This document shows positions 7,816-15,751 of a stretch of 27,438 nt of DNA, one piece after another. Position numbers and translations under genes: made by a program. Under the pieces are notes generated by a model, which worked only from the letters and a program-made list of their open reading frames with translations, did no database searches and had not been told where the DNA came from. Each line of letters starts with the position of its first letter. Within the stretch, counting starts at the first letter, position 1. Source of the DNA: Pedobacter sp. UBA1951 (GTDB lineage Bacteria; Bacteroidota; Bacteroidia; Sphingobacteriales; Sphingobacteriaceae); assembly GCA_002336465.1 (NCBI GenBank), contig DDEP01000041.1, positions 1 to 27,438 on the forward strand, in the 5' to 3' direction.

Positions 7816-7956
7816 TTATCTCTTCCGCAGGAAAAAATAGATAAACAACACAATAAAAAAAAGTAAAATAGACAAACGAATTCTTCTTTCGAACTCTTTT
7901 CTGCTAATGTTGCCACGGGTTAAATCTACATAGTTGCCCAAATAAACAACAGCCAT
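7816..7956 (-). CDS. Putative 46-residue single-pass membrane protein, antisense between lysC and lysA
   Basis: On the reverse strand an ATG at 7956-7954 opens 46 codons ending in TAA at 7818-7816, three bases past the lysC stop codon. The protein begins MAVVYLGNYVDLTRGNISRK, continues with the charged stretch EFERRIR, then a hydrophobic helix of about 17 residues (SILLFFIVLFIYFFL), and ends RKR. It looks like a genuine tail-anchored small membrane protein: an ordered polar domain, one helix and a basic end. It fills the lysC-lysA gap almost to the base. Its start abuts the earliest possible lysA start, so it supports a later lysA start. It is not related to known families by eye, and no function is proposed. 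Confidence 0.6.
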   Translation of the reverse strand: MAVVYLGNYVDLTRGNISRKEFERRIRLSILLFFIVLFIYFFLRKR

Positions 7957-7993
7957 GAAGATGAGGAAAAGGATGAGTAAAATTTTCAAGATT

Positions 7994-9151
7994 ATGTTTT
8001 CCGATAAAGATATTGCACATTTTTCGAATTTAGAAACACCTTTTTATTATTACGATCTGGCATTGTTGCAAAACACGATCAAAACCTGTACAGGTGCTGC
8101 CAGCAAGTATAATTTTCATGTGCATTATGCCATGAAAGCTAACTTTAACGATAAGGTAATCAATGAAATTAAACAGGCAGGATTAGGTGCTGATTGTGTA
8201 AGTGGTGGAGAAGTAAAAAAGGCTGTTGAAGCTGGTTTTGAAAACCATAAAATTGTTTTTGCAGGAGTTGGTAAAGCAGACAAAGAAATTAATTATGCTT
8301 TAGACCACAATATTTTTTGCTTTAATGTAGAGTCATTGCAAGAATTAGAAGTAATCAATGAACTGGCTGCTCAAAAACAAAAAACAGCAAAAGTAGCTAT
8401 TCGCATAAACCCTAATGTTGATGCGCATACTCATGCCAATATCACTACAGGTTTAGATGAAAACAAGTTCGGTATTAACTCATGGGATATGCCTGCTTGT
8501 GCAGATATATTAAGAAAATCGGCTAACCTTGAGTTTATAGGCATTCACTTTCATATTGGTTCACAGATTACGAATTTAGATGTGTACAAAAACCTTTGTG
8601 TACGTGTAAATGAATTTGGAAACTGGTTTGAAGACAAAGGTTTCAAAGTAAAAGTACTGAATGTGGGCGGAGGTTTAGGTATAGATTACCATAATCCGGA
8701 TCAACAAATTCCTGATTTTGAAGCTTATTTTAAAATTTTCAATGATTTTCTAGAGGTTAAACCTTATCAGGAAGTTCATTTTGAGCTGGGCAGAGCATTA
8801 GTTGGTCAATGCGCTTCATTGATCAGCCGTGTTTTGTACGTTAAAAATGGGAAAAAGAAAAATTTTGTGGTTTTAGATGCAGGTATGACCGAGCTTATGC
8901 GCCCGGCTTTATACCAAGCTTACCACCAAATTGAAAACCTGACCCAAAAACAAGAACCTATTTCAATTAAATATGATGTGGTGGGACCGATATGTGAAAG
9001 CACCGATTGTTTTGGTAAAGAAGTTTCACTACCAGAAACACATAGAAATGATGTATTTGCCATTAGAAGCACAGGTGCTTACGGCGAGGTGATGGCTTCT
9101 CATTATAATCTTAGAGAGGATATCAGATCTTATACTGCTCAGGATTTTTAA
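7994..9151 (+). CDS. lysA: Diaminopimelate decarboxylase
   Basis: LysA decarboxylates meso-diaminopimelate to lysine, the last step of lysine synthesis. The fold-III PLP barrel is marked by HYAMKANFN (Schiff-base lysine), GADCVSGGE, GIHFHIGSQI, LNVGGGLGIDY, ELGRALVG, the C-terminal GPICESTDCFG and STGAYGEVMASHYN. Four in-frame ATGs are possible (7955, 7961, 7973, 7994). The last gives MFSDKDIAHFSNLETPFYYYD, which matches the family N-terminus. The first would add an unusual basic MKMRKRMSKIFKI tail and would abut the antisense ORF ending at 7956. It probably forms a functional pair with lysC. The protein would be 385 residues. Confidence 0.93.
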   Translation: MFSDKDIAHFSNLETPFYYYDLALLQNTIKTCTGAASKYNFHVHYAMKANFNDKVINEIKQAGLGADCVSGGEVKKAVEAGFENHKIVFAGVGKADKEINYALDHNIFCFNVESLQELEVINELAAQKQKTAKVAIRINPNVDAHTHANITTGLDENKFGINSWDMPACADILRKSANLEFIGIHFHIGSQITNLDVYKNLCVRVNEFGNWFEDKGFKVKVLNVGGGLGIDYHNPDQQIPDFEAYFKIFNDFLEVKPYQEVHFELGRALVGQCASLISRVLYVKNGKKKNFVVLDAGMTELMRPALYQAYHQIENLTQKQEPISIKYDVVGPICESTDCFGKEVSLPETHRNDVFAIRSTGAYGEVMASHYNLREDIRSYTAQDF

Positions 9152-9191
9152 AAAAATGTAAATAATAAAATCAACATTTTTCTAACTTTAT

Positions 9192-9222
9192 AAAAGCCAT
9201 ATGCATGCAATATGGCTTTTTT
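9192..9222 (+). terminator. Intrinsic terminator after lysA
   Basis: AAAAGCCATAT (9192-9202) pairs perfectly with ATATGGCTTTT (9210-9220) around a GCATGCA loop and is followed by further T residues. It lies 40 bases after the lysA stop codon. Confidence 0.88.
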
Positions 9223-9258
9223 GTTTTCAAATAAACTTAAACCAACCAAACCAACTAA

Positions 9259-10482
9259 ATGAAAACCTTGCAATCGAACAAGAACACTGCATTAATTATT
9301 ATTGTAGCTTCACTAGGCTATTTTGTTGATATATATGATCTTATATTATTTTCTGTTGTACGTGTAAAAAGCCTTAAAGATTTAAACGTACCCGATGCAG
9401 ATATGCTTAGAGTGGGTGCAAGTATCATTAACAGTCAAATGTTTGGCATGTTGTTAGGCGGAATTTTATGGGGCATATTAGGCGATAAAAAAGGTCGTTT
9501 AAGCGTATTATTCGGTTCCATTATTACTTATTCATTAGCTAACATAGCCAATGGCTTTGTTACGGATGTAAACAGCTATATCATCATTAGATTTATAGCA
9601 GGGGTAGGGCTAGCGGGAGAACTAGGTGCGGGCATTACTTTGGTAACCGAAACCATGAGTAAGAAATATAGAGGTTACGGCACTATGGTAGTAGCGGCAG
9701 TGGGTTTAATGGGTGCGGTAGTAGCGGCATTGATCGCTGATAAATATACTTGGCAAACCAGCTATTTTATTGGTGGTGGTATGGGTTTAGCTTTATTATT
9801 GATGCGAGTTGGCTTGGTAGAATCGGGTTTGTTTAAAGAAGCAAAAGAAAATAATGTGCAACGCGGTAATATCTGGATGCTGTTTAACAATGGTGCTCGC
9901 TTTAAAAAATACCTTTACTGTATCTTAATTGGCCTGCCTCTATGGTTTGTGGTAGGTGTATTGATTACTTTTTCGCCTGAGATTGGAAAAGCGATGAACG
10001 CAAACGGGGTTTTAAATGCAGGTAAAGGAATCATGTATTGCTACATTGGCATTTCAGTAGGCGATATTGTAGCGGCCTTTATTGCACAGATTTTAAAATC
10101 GCGCAAAAAAGTAATGTATATCTTTTTAACACTAACCGCTATTTCAATCGTTATCTATCTAAATTCTTACGGTTTAACTCCCGAAAAGTTTATAGGATTG
10201 AGTTTATTGCTAGGTTTTGCATCGGGCTACTGGGCAACCTTTGTAACCATAGCTTCAGAGCAGTTCGGTACCAATCTACGTGCAACGGTTACCACTACCG
10301 TACCTAATTTTATAAGAGGCTCTTTAATAGCCATTACACTCTCATTCCAGTTCTTTAAAGACCAAGTTGGCATTCTAAACAGTGCGTTAATTGTAGGCTT
10401 TATTTGTGTGGTAGTAGCCTTATTTGCGGTAAGCCAACTACAAGAAACTTTTCTTAAAGATCTCGACTATATTGAAGAATAA
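9259..10482 (+). CDS. MFS transporter, metabolite:H+ symporter type
   Basis: A 407-residue polytopic membrane protein with about 12 hydrophobic helices. The loop 2-3 signature GDKKGR is at residues 75-80, preceded by the glycine-rich helix MFGMLLGGILWGIL. RFIAGVGLAGELGAGITLVTE is a further helix-4/5 signature seen in sugar and organic-acid porters. YFVDIYDLILFSVV in the first helix carries two acidic residues inside the membrane, suggesting proton-coupled transport. The substrate cannot be read. It stands alone between the lysA terminator and hemF, with 87 bases to hemF, where hemF has its own -7 box. The start ATG at 9259 follows the terminator and is the first possible Met. Confidence 0.85.
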   Translation: MKTLQSNKNTALIIIVASLGYFVDIYDLILFSVVRVKSLKDLNVPDADMLRVGASIINSQMFGMLLGGILWGILGDKKGRLSVLFGSIITYSLANIANGFVTDVNSYIIIRFIAGVGLAGELGAGITLVTETMSKKYRGYGTMVVAAVGLMGAVVAALIADKYTWQTSYFIGGGMGLALLLMRVGLVESGLFKEAKENNVQRGNIWMLFNNGARFKKYLYCILIGLPLWFVVGVLITFSPEIGKAMNANGVLNAGKGIMYCYIGISVGDIVAAFIAQILKSRKKVMYIFLTLTAISIVIYLNSYGLTPEKFIGLSLLLGFASGYWATFVTIASEQFGTNLRATVTTTVPNFIRGSLIAITLSFQFFKDQVGILNSALIVGFICVVVALFAVSQLQETFLKDLDYIEE

Positions 10483-10543
10483 GCTTTATGTCAAGTTAAT
10501 GTACTATCTATACTTATTAGAACCGATCCGCTTTTATTTAGCG

Positions 10544-10551
10544 TAACTTTG
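10544..10551 (+). promoter_or_regulatory. -7 box (TAACTTTG) for hemF
   Basis: TAACTTTG matches TAnnTTTG exactly and ends 18 bases before the hemF ATG. No good TTTG -33 box is seen 19-21 bases upstream. Confidence 0.45.
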
Positions 10552-10569
10552 ATAGTATAATTTATAGTC

Positions 10570-11463
10570 ATGTTTAAGGATAAAGTAGCTGCCGCATACA
10601 AACAAATTCAGGATAGCATTTGTGAAGGATTAGAAATTGCCGATGGTAAATCTAAATTTGAAGAAGAACTTTGGGAAAGAGAAGGAGGAGGCGGAGGAAG
10701 AACCCGGATAATACAGCATGGTGCAGTGATAGAAAAAGGAGGCGTAAATTTCTCTGCTGTATTTGGTAAGTTACCAGAAAGTGTAAAGAAAGCATTTAAA
10801 GTAGAGAATGATGAATTCTTTGCTACAGGTGTTTCTATCGTTATTCATCCCGAAAACCCATTTGTACCTATTGTTCATATGAACATCAGGTATTTTGAAA
10901 TGGATGAGCAAACGCGCTGGTTTGGTGGCGGTATAGATTTAACCCCACATTACGTAATCCCTACAGATGCCCGTTTTTTTCATCACAGATTAAAACAAGC
11001 TTGCAATAAGTTTGACCCTAATTTTTATCCAAAATTTAAAACTCAGGCAGATAATTATTTTTTCATTAAGCATCGCAACGAAACCAGAGGAGTGGGTGGA
11101 ATTTTTTACGACCGCTTGAGACCTGAGAATACCGGACTTGATTTTAACCAAATCCTAGACTTTTCAATAGAAGTAGGCAATTCCTTTTTACCTATTTATA
11201 CCGAATTAATAGATAGGAACAGAGATAAGGAATATACAGCACACCATAAAGAATGGCAGTACTTGCGTAGAAGCAGATATGCAGAATTTAATCTTGTATA
11301 TGATTCGGGCACTAAATTTGGCCTAGAGACCAATGGACGAATAGAAAGTATTTTGATGAGCTTACCACCAACTGCAAAATGGAATTATAACCCAAAAGTA
11401 CTTGAAGGTAGCGAAGAAGAAGCCACGTTAAACCTATTGAAAAAAGATATCAACTGGGTGTAA
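10570..11463 (+). CDS. hemF: Oxygen-dependent coproporphyrinogen III oxidase
   Basis: HemF oxidatively decarboxylates coproporphyrinogen III to protoporphyrinogen IX using O2, in the cytoplasm, for haem synthesis. Its presence points to an aerobic or microaerobic life. The 297-residue protein shows the full series of family blocks: GGGGGRTRI, GAVIEKGGVNFSAVFG, HMNIRYFE, WFGGGIDLTPHYV, RNETRGVGGIFYDRL, and the C-terminal YAEFNLVYDSGTKFGLETNG with ESILMSLPP. In the block that reads DRGT in E. coli this protein has DSGT, a conservative difference away from the catalytic residues. The length is normal for the family. Confidence 0.96.
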   Translation: MFKDKVAAAYKQIQDSICEGLEIADGKSKFEEELWEREGGGGGRTRIIQHGAVIEKGGVNFSAVFGKLPESVKKAFKVENDEFFATGVSIVIHPENPFVPIVHMNIRYFEMDEQTRWFGGGIDLTPHYVIPTDARFFHHRLKQACNKFDPNFYPKFKTQADNYFFIKHRNETRGVGGIFYDRLRPENTGLDFNQILDFSIEVGNSFLPIYTELIDRNRDKEYTAHHKEWQYLRRSRYAEFNLVYDSGTKFGLETNGRIESILMSLPPTAKWNYNPKVLEGSEEEATLNLLKKDINWV

Positions 11464-11551
11464 ACTTGAGACATTAGTAGTTAGATATGAGATGTTAAAT
11501 ATTAGTAGTTATATGCTGGATTTTTAACTTTCCACTTTAACTTTCTACTTC
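11464..11551. repeat. Low-complexity dispersed repeat words after hemF
   Basis: The stretch opens with ACTTGAGAC (11464-11472), ten bases, then AGATATGAG (11483-11491). The same two words with the same ten-base spacing occur at 26925-26952. It ends with TTTTAACTTTC and related CTTTC words (11522-11550), also echoed in the last gene of the window. No gene or terminator is evident. Confidence 0.5.
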
Positions 11552-11564
11552 ATTTTTACCAGTA

Positions 11565-11642
11565 TTGATAATTTGTGTATGCCGAACTTGTTTCAGCATC
11601 TACATTCAAAATTTTCTGTCCATCTTGATAATTTGTCTATGC
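11565..11642. repeat. 60-bp-period direct repeat with REP-like arm, upstream of bioB
   Basis: TTGATAATTTGTGTATGC (11565-11582) recurs as TTGATAATTTGTCTATGC (11625-11642), exactly 60 bases later with one difference. The first copy runs into GCCGAACTTGTTTCAGCAT, a REP-like arm (stem ATGCCGAA / TTCAGCAT with one mismatch). The second runs into a decayed version of it. This looks like an old tandem duplication. Confidence 0.6.
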
Positions 11643-11709
11643 TTAGTTTATTGCATGTTCAATAATTATTACCACATTTGCAGATACAAATATTACCTTA
11701 TTAAGATAT

Positions 11710-12714
11710 ATGCAAAAGCTAAGACACGATTGGACAAAAGAAGAAATTGCAGCTATTTACCATAAGCCTTTATTAGATCTGGTTTACGAAGCAGCAAGCA
11801 TTCATCGTGAAAATAAAGACTATAACGAAGTTCAGATCAGTTCACTCATATCTATCAAAACAGGAGGCTGTACAGAAGATTGTTCTTATTGCCCACAGGC
11901 TGCCCGTTACAATACCGATGTTGATGTACATGCTTTAATGAAACTAACTGATGTGGTTTCAGCGGCAGTTAAAGCCAAAGAAGGTGGTGCCTCGCGTTTA
12001 TGTATGGGTGCTGCTTGGCGTGAAGTACGTGATAACCGCGACTTTGATAAAGTAATTGAAATGGTTAAAGCGGTTAACGACATGGACATGGAAGTATGCT
12101 GTACTTTAGGTATGCTAACTGAAAATCAGGCTCAACGCTTAGCTGATGCCGGTCTTTATGCTTACAACCACAACCTCGATACTTCTGAGGACGATTACAA
12201 AAGAATAATCTCTACACGTACTTACGATGATCGTTTAAATACCATCAAAAATGTAAGAAAAGCCAAACTAACTGTATGTAGCGGTGGAATTATCGGCTTA
12301 GGCGAAACAGTAGAAGACAGGGTTTCGATGTTGCAAACTTTAGCCAATATGCCTAAACATCCTGAATCTGTACCCGTAAATGCATTGGTACCCGTAAAAG
12401 GCACACCTTTAGAAAATCAACCCAGAGTGCCTATATGGGATATGGTAAGAATGATTGCTACTGCACGCATTGTAATGCCTAAATCTGTAGTACGTTTATC
12501 TGCCGGAAGAAATGAAATGAGTGTTCTAGAGCAGGCTTTCTGTTTTATGGCAGGAGCAAATTCTATTTTTGCGGGCGATAAATTATTAACTACGCCAAAC
12601 CCTGCATTTAATGAAGATATAGCTATGTTTGAGTTATTGGGTTTAAAAACTCGAGAAGCTTTCAAAAACGGAAGACCTCAACATACACTTAAACCAGAAG
12701 AACAAGCTGTTTAA
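11710..12714 (+). CDS. bioB: Biotin synthase (radical SAM)
   Basis: BioB inserts sulfur into dethiobiotin, the last step of biotin synthesis. The 334-residue protein has the radical-SAM motif CTEDCSYC (Cys54, Cys58, Cys61), SLISIKTGG just before it, RLCMGAAWRE, EVCCTLGML, AYNHNLDTSEDDY, CSGGIIGLGET, VPVNALVPVKGTPLE and VRLSAGRNEMS, whose arginine is the [2Fe-2S] ligand. All are hallmarks of biotin synthase. The ATG at 11710 gives the usual short N-terminus. No other bio genes flank it. It is followed by a long terminator stem shared with the convergent gene. No BirA-type operator was recognised upstream, where instead REP-like repeats lie. Confidence 0.96.
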   Translation: MQKLRHDWTKEEIAAIYHKPLLDLVYEAASIHRENKDYNEVQISSLISIKTGGCTEDCSYCPQAARYNTDVDVHALMKLTDVVSAAVKAKEGGASRLCMGAAWREVRDNRDFDKVIEMVKAVNDMDMEVCCTLGMLTENQAQRLADAGLYAYNHNLDTSEDDYKRIISTRTYDDRLNTIKNVRKAKLTVCSGGIIGLGETVEDRVSMLQTLANMPKHPESVPVNALVPVKGTPLENQPRVPIWDMVRMIATARIVMPKSVVRLSAGRNEMSVLEQAFCFMAGANSIFAGDKLLTTPNPAFNEDIAMFELLGLKTREAFKNGRPQHTLKPEEQAV

Positions 12715-12729
12715 GCTCTAAAATAAAAG

Positions 12730-12834
12730 AGGTGTTCAATAATGGATTCTTCGTCATCCTGAACTTGTTTCAGGATCTTTAACTTAAAGGATTTCTGTAT
12801 CAAGTACGGAGTGACACCAATTTATTGAACACCT
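12730..12834. terminator. Convergent terminator stem interrupted by a REP-like element
   Basis: AGGTGTTCAATAA (12730-12742) is perfectly complementary to TTATTGAACACCT (12822-12834), with A-rich sequence before and TTTCTTT after. The 13-bp stem is what one expects of a bidirectional terminator between bioB and the convergent FUSC gene. Its loop is 79 bases long because it holds the repeat at 12753-12815, so the element probably inserted into the terminator loop. Confidence 0.7.
12753..12815. repeat. Two-armed REP/BIME-like palindromic element
   Basis: The element runs from GTCATCC to GGAGTGAC. Each half contains its own small palindrome: TCCTGAACTTGTTTCAGGA on the left, and TCCGTACTTGATACAGAA when the right half is read in reverse. 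The two halves are imperfect inverted copies of each other, meeting at CTTTAACTTAAAG (12777-12789). The whole can fold as one long hairpin or two short ones. Confidence 0.75.
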
Positions 12835-12842
12835 TTTCTTTA

Positions 12843-15023
12843 CTAAAAATTCTTAACGTTGATTTTTTCGGTAATCTTATAAATATCATAAGCCACTTTC
12901 TGTATCAAATCAAAATGCTCTTCTATAATAGCAGTGTTATTTTCTTGTATATCAGCATGCAATACATTTTCTTCTTCATTCTTACGATGGATCAGCTGTA
13001 CATTATTAATGCCTTCTTTATCATAAAATAAATTATCTACTGAGCTATTTAAAAGAAAAGTAGTATGCTCGGCAATCAGTTTTAAACTATCTCGGTTTAC
13101 GCTGATAAAATTATGTTCTTTTATATAAAGCGCTAAACTGGCAACATAAGAGGTAAGCAAGTGGTTTAGTACTGTAAACTGATGCAGTTCTTTAATATAG
13201 ATTTGCTTGCTCTTAGGTTCAGAGAACATACGCTGAAACAACGATGATAAATTGGATGAATTGATAAAAATATCTTTCCTTGCCAACTTATAACTCGTAA
13301 TATCGTTTTCATCTTCAAAATAAAGCCTGATAACTTGTTTAAAATACTCTGCATTAGATTTTAGCGTATTTACCATCGCTTCTTTCAGTTTCTCTTTTTC
13401 CCAATTAGGAAACAGCAGGTAACTTGCCGTAAAGGCAATTCCCGAACCTATCAATGTATCGTATATCCTTTCTCTTGCTACGGCCATTGTTCCTAAACCC
13501 AGAAAATCAAACATGATCAGGATATAAGGGGTCATGAACAATACACTGATCACATAGTTTTTACGCTGAAAACTGTATGCCCCAATCATGAAAACAATAA
13601 GGATAAAAAACAAAGTGTTCTTGTCATTTACAAAATGTAAAATCCCCATCCCAATAAATGCACCTATTACCGTTCCTATAATACGATGGTAATTTCTCTC
13701 TTTGGTTAAAGAAAATCCCGGTTTTGAAATTACGAGTATGGTTAATAAAATCCAGTAGCTATGTGAAAAATCAAGACTTTTAGCGGCGATATAGCCCACC
13801 AACATTACGATAGAAACTCTTAGAGAATGGCGGAAAACAGCAGATTTAAAATTCAGGTTATCAACCAGTATCTTAATGTCAATCTGTTGTTTATTTACAA
13901 ATTTTGCTACGTCAATATCTCCATTCTTAATTTTGCTACGCTCTTTTTTGTTGAAATAGCTTACAATGTTCTTAACCCGCTGAACGATGTTTTCTATATT
14001 GACTTCTATATTCTTTAGTGCAATAATGCCCAATGCATTGTATTCTGAAGATTCTGTCTGCTCTAATTTTTCGATTTCGCTCTTTAAATTGAGTAAATCT
14101 TGATCCAGTGTATTAGATATAATAGGAGTGCCACCTGTTTTAAGTGCAAAGGCAATGTCATCTAAAGCATAAGAAATTTTATTGATAATTAATTTATATC
14201 TATACAAAATACCCGCTTTGTCAAACTGATTATGTAGCTGTTCATAATTGTAATAGGTTGACATTACCTGCTCAAAAAGATCAACCATATCTGTAAATAC
14301 CACCAATAGAAATCTGCCTTGTGGAGTAGATTCCTTTACAATTTCACGGGTACGGAACAATACTTCACGCACTTCGTCTTGTTTTTGGCTAACTTCTACC
14401 TGTAGCTCTACCAAAGATTTAAAATTCTTATCGTAATTAACCTTTTCTTCATAGAACTTGGCTTTGGCCCTTAAAAATTCTGCAACCTGCAAAATTGAAT
14501 CACTCAATACCTGTTGCGCCAGCCTATAAGGTCTTATCCTGTAAATAGTATAACTTAAGATGGCATACCATACACCTCCACATAAAACCAAACCTGCCGA
14601 TAATAAGACTTCATTCCAAGGCCTAATATCGTCTATGCTCAATACCATAACCAGCAATACAGCAACACCTATTGCAGATGCCCTGTTGCCAAACAACAAG
14701 AACATAGAGAAAATAAAACTGAAAATAACGAGGATAACACCCGTGAAAATGATGTTTTTATTGGTTAAACCTACAATAATGGATACAATGAACAATAATG
14801 CAATGGTGATCAACATGGCATTGCGCCTGTGGTGCATTGGTCCAGGTGTATCTACAATACTCACGCAAATGGCTCCCAACGATAAGGTTATACCATATTG
14901 CAACATACCAAAATGCGCTAAAATTAATGGCGGGCAAATTACCCCGAAGGTTATGCGTAACCCTTCTACAAAGTAATTGCTTAGTAAAAAATCCTGCGTA
15001 TTTCTGATCGGCTTGTTGAGCAT
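12843..15023 (-). CDS. FUSC/YccS-like integral membrane protein
   Basis: About 726 residues with two membrane bundles. The first has five or six hydrophobic helices (from ICPPLILAHFGMLQYGITLSLGAI in pieces to YAILSYTIY). A long polar, helix-rich cytoplasmic segment follows (about residues 165-400). The second bundle holds the family block PGFSLTKERNYHRIIGTVIG, then further helices ending ASYLLFPNWEKEK, and a polar C-terminal domain. This is the architecture of YccS/YhfK-type FUSC proteins, related to aromatic-acid efflux pumps such as AaeB. A direct substrate is unknown. The open frame begins at a TTG at 15029, but the ATG at 15023 gives MLNKPIRNTQDFLLSNYF, the family-like start. A perfect TAGATTTG box lies only four bases upstream of that ATG, on the same strand (15034-15027), too close to be a normal promoter. 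Confidence 0.88.
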   Translation of the reverse strand: MLNKPIRNTQDFLLSNYFVEGLRITFGVICPPLILAHFGMLQYGITLSLGAICVSIVDTPGPMHHRRNAMLITIALLFIVSIIVGLTNKNIIFTGVILVIFSFIFSMFLLFGNRASAIGVAVLLVMVLSIDDIRPWNEVLLSAGLVLCGGVWYAILSYTIYRIRPYRLAQQVLSDSILQVAEFLRAKAKFYEEKVNYDKNFKSLVELQVEVSQKQDEVREVLFRTREIVKESTPQGRFLLVVFTDMVDLFEQVMSTYYNYEQLHNQFDKAGILYRYKLIINKISYALDDIAFALKTGGTPIISNTLDQDLLNLKSEIEKLEQTESSEYNALGIIALKNIEVNIENIVQRVKNIVSYFNKKERSKIKNGDIDVAKFVNKQQIDIKILVDNLNFKSAVFRHSLRVSIVMLVGYIAAKSLDFSHSYWILLTILVISKPGFSLTKERNYHRIIGTVIGAFIGMGILHFVNDKNTLFFILIVFMIGAYSFQRKNYVISVLFMTPYILIMFDFLGLGTMAVARERIYDTLIGSGIAFTASYLLFPNWEKEKLKEAMVNTLKSNAEYFKQVIRLYFEDENDITSYKLARKDIFINSSNLSSLFQRMFSEPKSKQIYIKELHQFTVLNHLLTSYVASLALYIKEHNFISVNRDSLKLIAEHTTFLLNSSVDNLFYDKEGINNVQLIHRKNEEENVLHADIQENNTAIIEEHFDLIQKVAYDIYKITEKINVKNF

Positions 15024-15281
15024 ACACAAATCTAATATTTATATCATTCTACAACCATAACAAATTAAAGTTTGCAACATAATTTTATTTTTTAAGCATT
15101 TTAGGCTAATACAGAAGATGAATAAAGTGAAGAACATGTTAAAAAACTGAATGTTAACAACTTAGCATAAAATAGAATAATCTTACCTTATGAGCTAATT
15201 TAAAAGAAATTGCTTGTTAAAACATGTTCATAAACCACAATCAACTGGTTTATAAAATGTTAGGAAAAACAAATCAATTTA

Positions 15282-15313
15282 CTTGACAAATAACATCGGG
15301 TAATCTAACTTAG
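15282..15313 (+). promoter_or_regulatory. Candidate promoter P1 in the FUSC-phoH gap
   Basis: CTTG at 15282-15285, twenty bases, then TAACTTAG at 15306-15313 approximate the Bacteroidota TTTG-N19-21-TAnnTTTG promoter with two mismatches. The 18-base block TCGGGTAATCTAACTTAG (15296-15313) recurs with four changes at 15657-15674, where it also forms a -7 box. Confidence 0.35.
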
Positions 15314-15642
15314 TATATATCAAACAGGAAGTACTTTGACAGTCTGAAAATTAATCCAAAACGAAAATGAAGCCAGAGGCTAAAATTTTTCGGGATTAAA
15401 AAACAAGTTTAATTTGCGGAAGTTTTATAACAGATGCATCCTTATTGCGATTAACATCCAATATCCAGGAAACTAAAATTCGAAATCAGTTTAATCTGAG
15501 AGTAAAATGAAAGAGTAGCAATACTAAATAAAGTTAGTTGAACAGTTTTAATAACAGACATTGCAGGTATATAAGTTAAAATACGCTATGGCGGTGAGAC
15601 TTTAACAGCAATTAAAAGATGAAATAAAGTTGAAAAACAGCA

Positions 15643-15674
15643 TTTCAGAAATTAGGTCGGGTAATTTACTTTTG
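15643..15674 (+). promoter_or_regulatory. Candidate promoter P2 upstream of the terminator before phoH
   Basis: TTTC (15643-15646), twenty bases, then a perfect -7 box TACTTTTG (15667-15674). This is one mismatch from the Bacteroidota consensus. Transcription would start near 15680 and meet the terminator at 15710-15751 after about 70 bases, so it would make a short RNA or an attenuated phoH leader. Confidence 0.5.
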
Positions 15675-15709
15675 ATGGCTCATATTTAACTACGGTTAGA
15701 AATGGGTTT

Positions 15710-15751
15710 AAACGGAGAACTAAATCGAAAGAGGCGGTTCTCCGTTTTTTT
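15710..15751 (+). terminator. Strong intrinsic terminator upstream of phoH
   Basis: AAACGGAGAAC (15710-15720) pairs perfectly with GTTCTCCGTTT (15737-15747) and is followed by T residues. It terminates plus-strand transcription about 50 bases before the PhoH gene, although the annotated gene upstream lies on the other strand. It must therefore end an unannotated transcript or attenuate phoH. Confidence 0.88.

Larger units (their letters stand above)
15315..15751 (+). ncRNA. Candidate structured non-coding RNA ending at the pre-phoH terminator
   Basis: A nested hairpin fills 15351-15399. TTAATCC pairs with GGATTAA, CGAAAAT pairs with ATTTTTCG (one bulged T), and AGCC pairs with GGCT around an AGA loop, about 18 bp in total. 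A second lies at 15575-15606: GTTAAA pairs with TTTAAC, enclosing CGC/GCG. The stretch lies between a promoter-like motif and a strong plus-strand terminator and has no coding capacity beyond about ten codons. It matches no RNA family that could be recognised by eye. The boundaries are guesses, and it could simply be untranslated leader. Confidence 0.3.

Noticed and set aside
7695..7916. 73-codon minus-strand ORF overlapping the lysC end
   Set aside because: It overlaps lysC coding sequence and has a disordered composition; the neighbouring frame with the 46-residue membrane protein is the better candidate.
11565..11765. 66-codon plus-strand ORF ahead of bioB
   Set aside because: It is made of the 60-bp-period repeats and AT-rich DNA, and overlaps the bioB start in another frame.
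14560..14976. 138-codon plus-strand ORF
   Set aside because: It is antisense to the membrane helices of the FUSC protein; long antisense frames are expected there.
15027..15034. TAGATTTG box as the promoter of the FUSC gene
   Set aside because: It would place the transcription start within or after the start codon; the spacing to the nearest GTTG is only 17.
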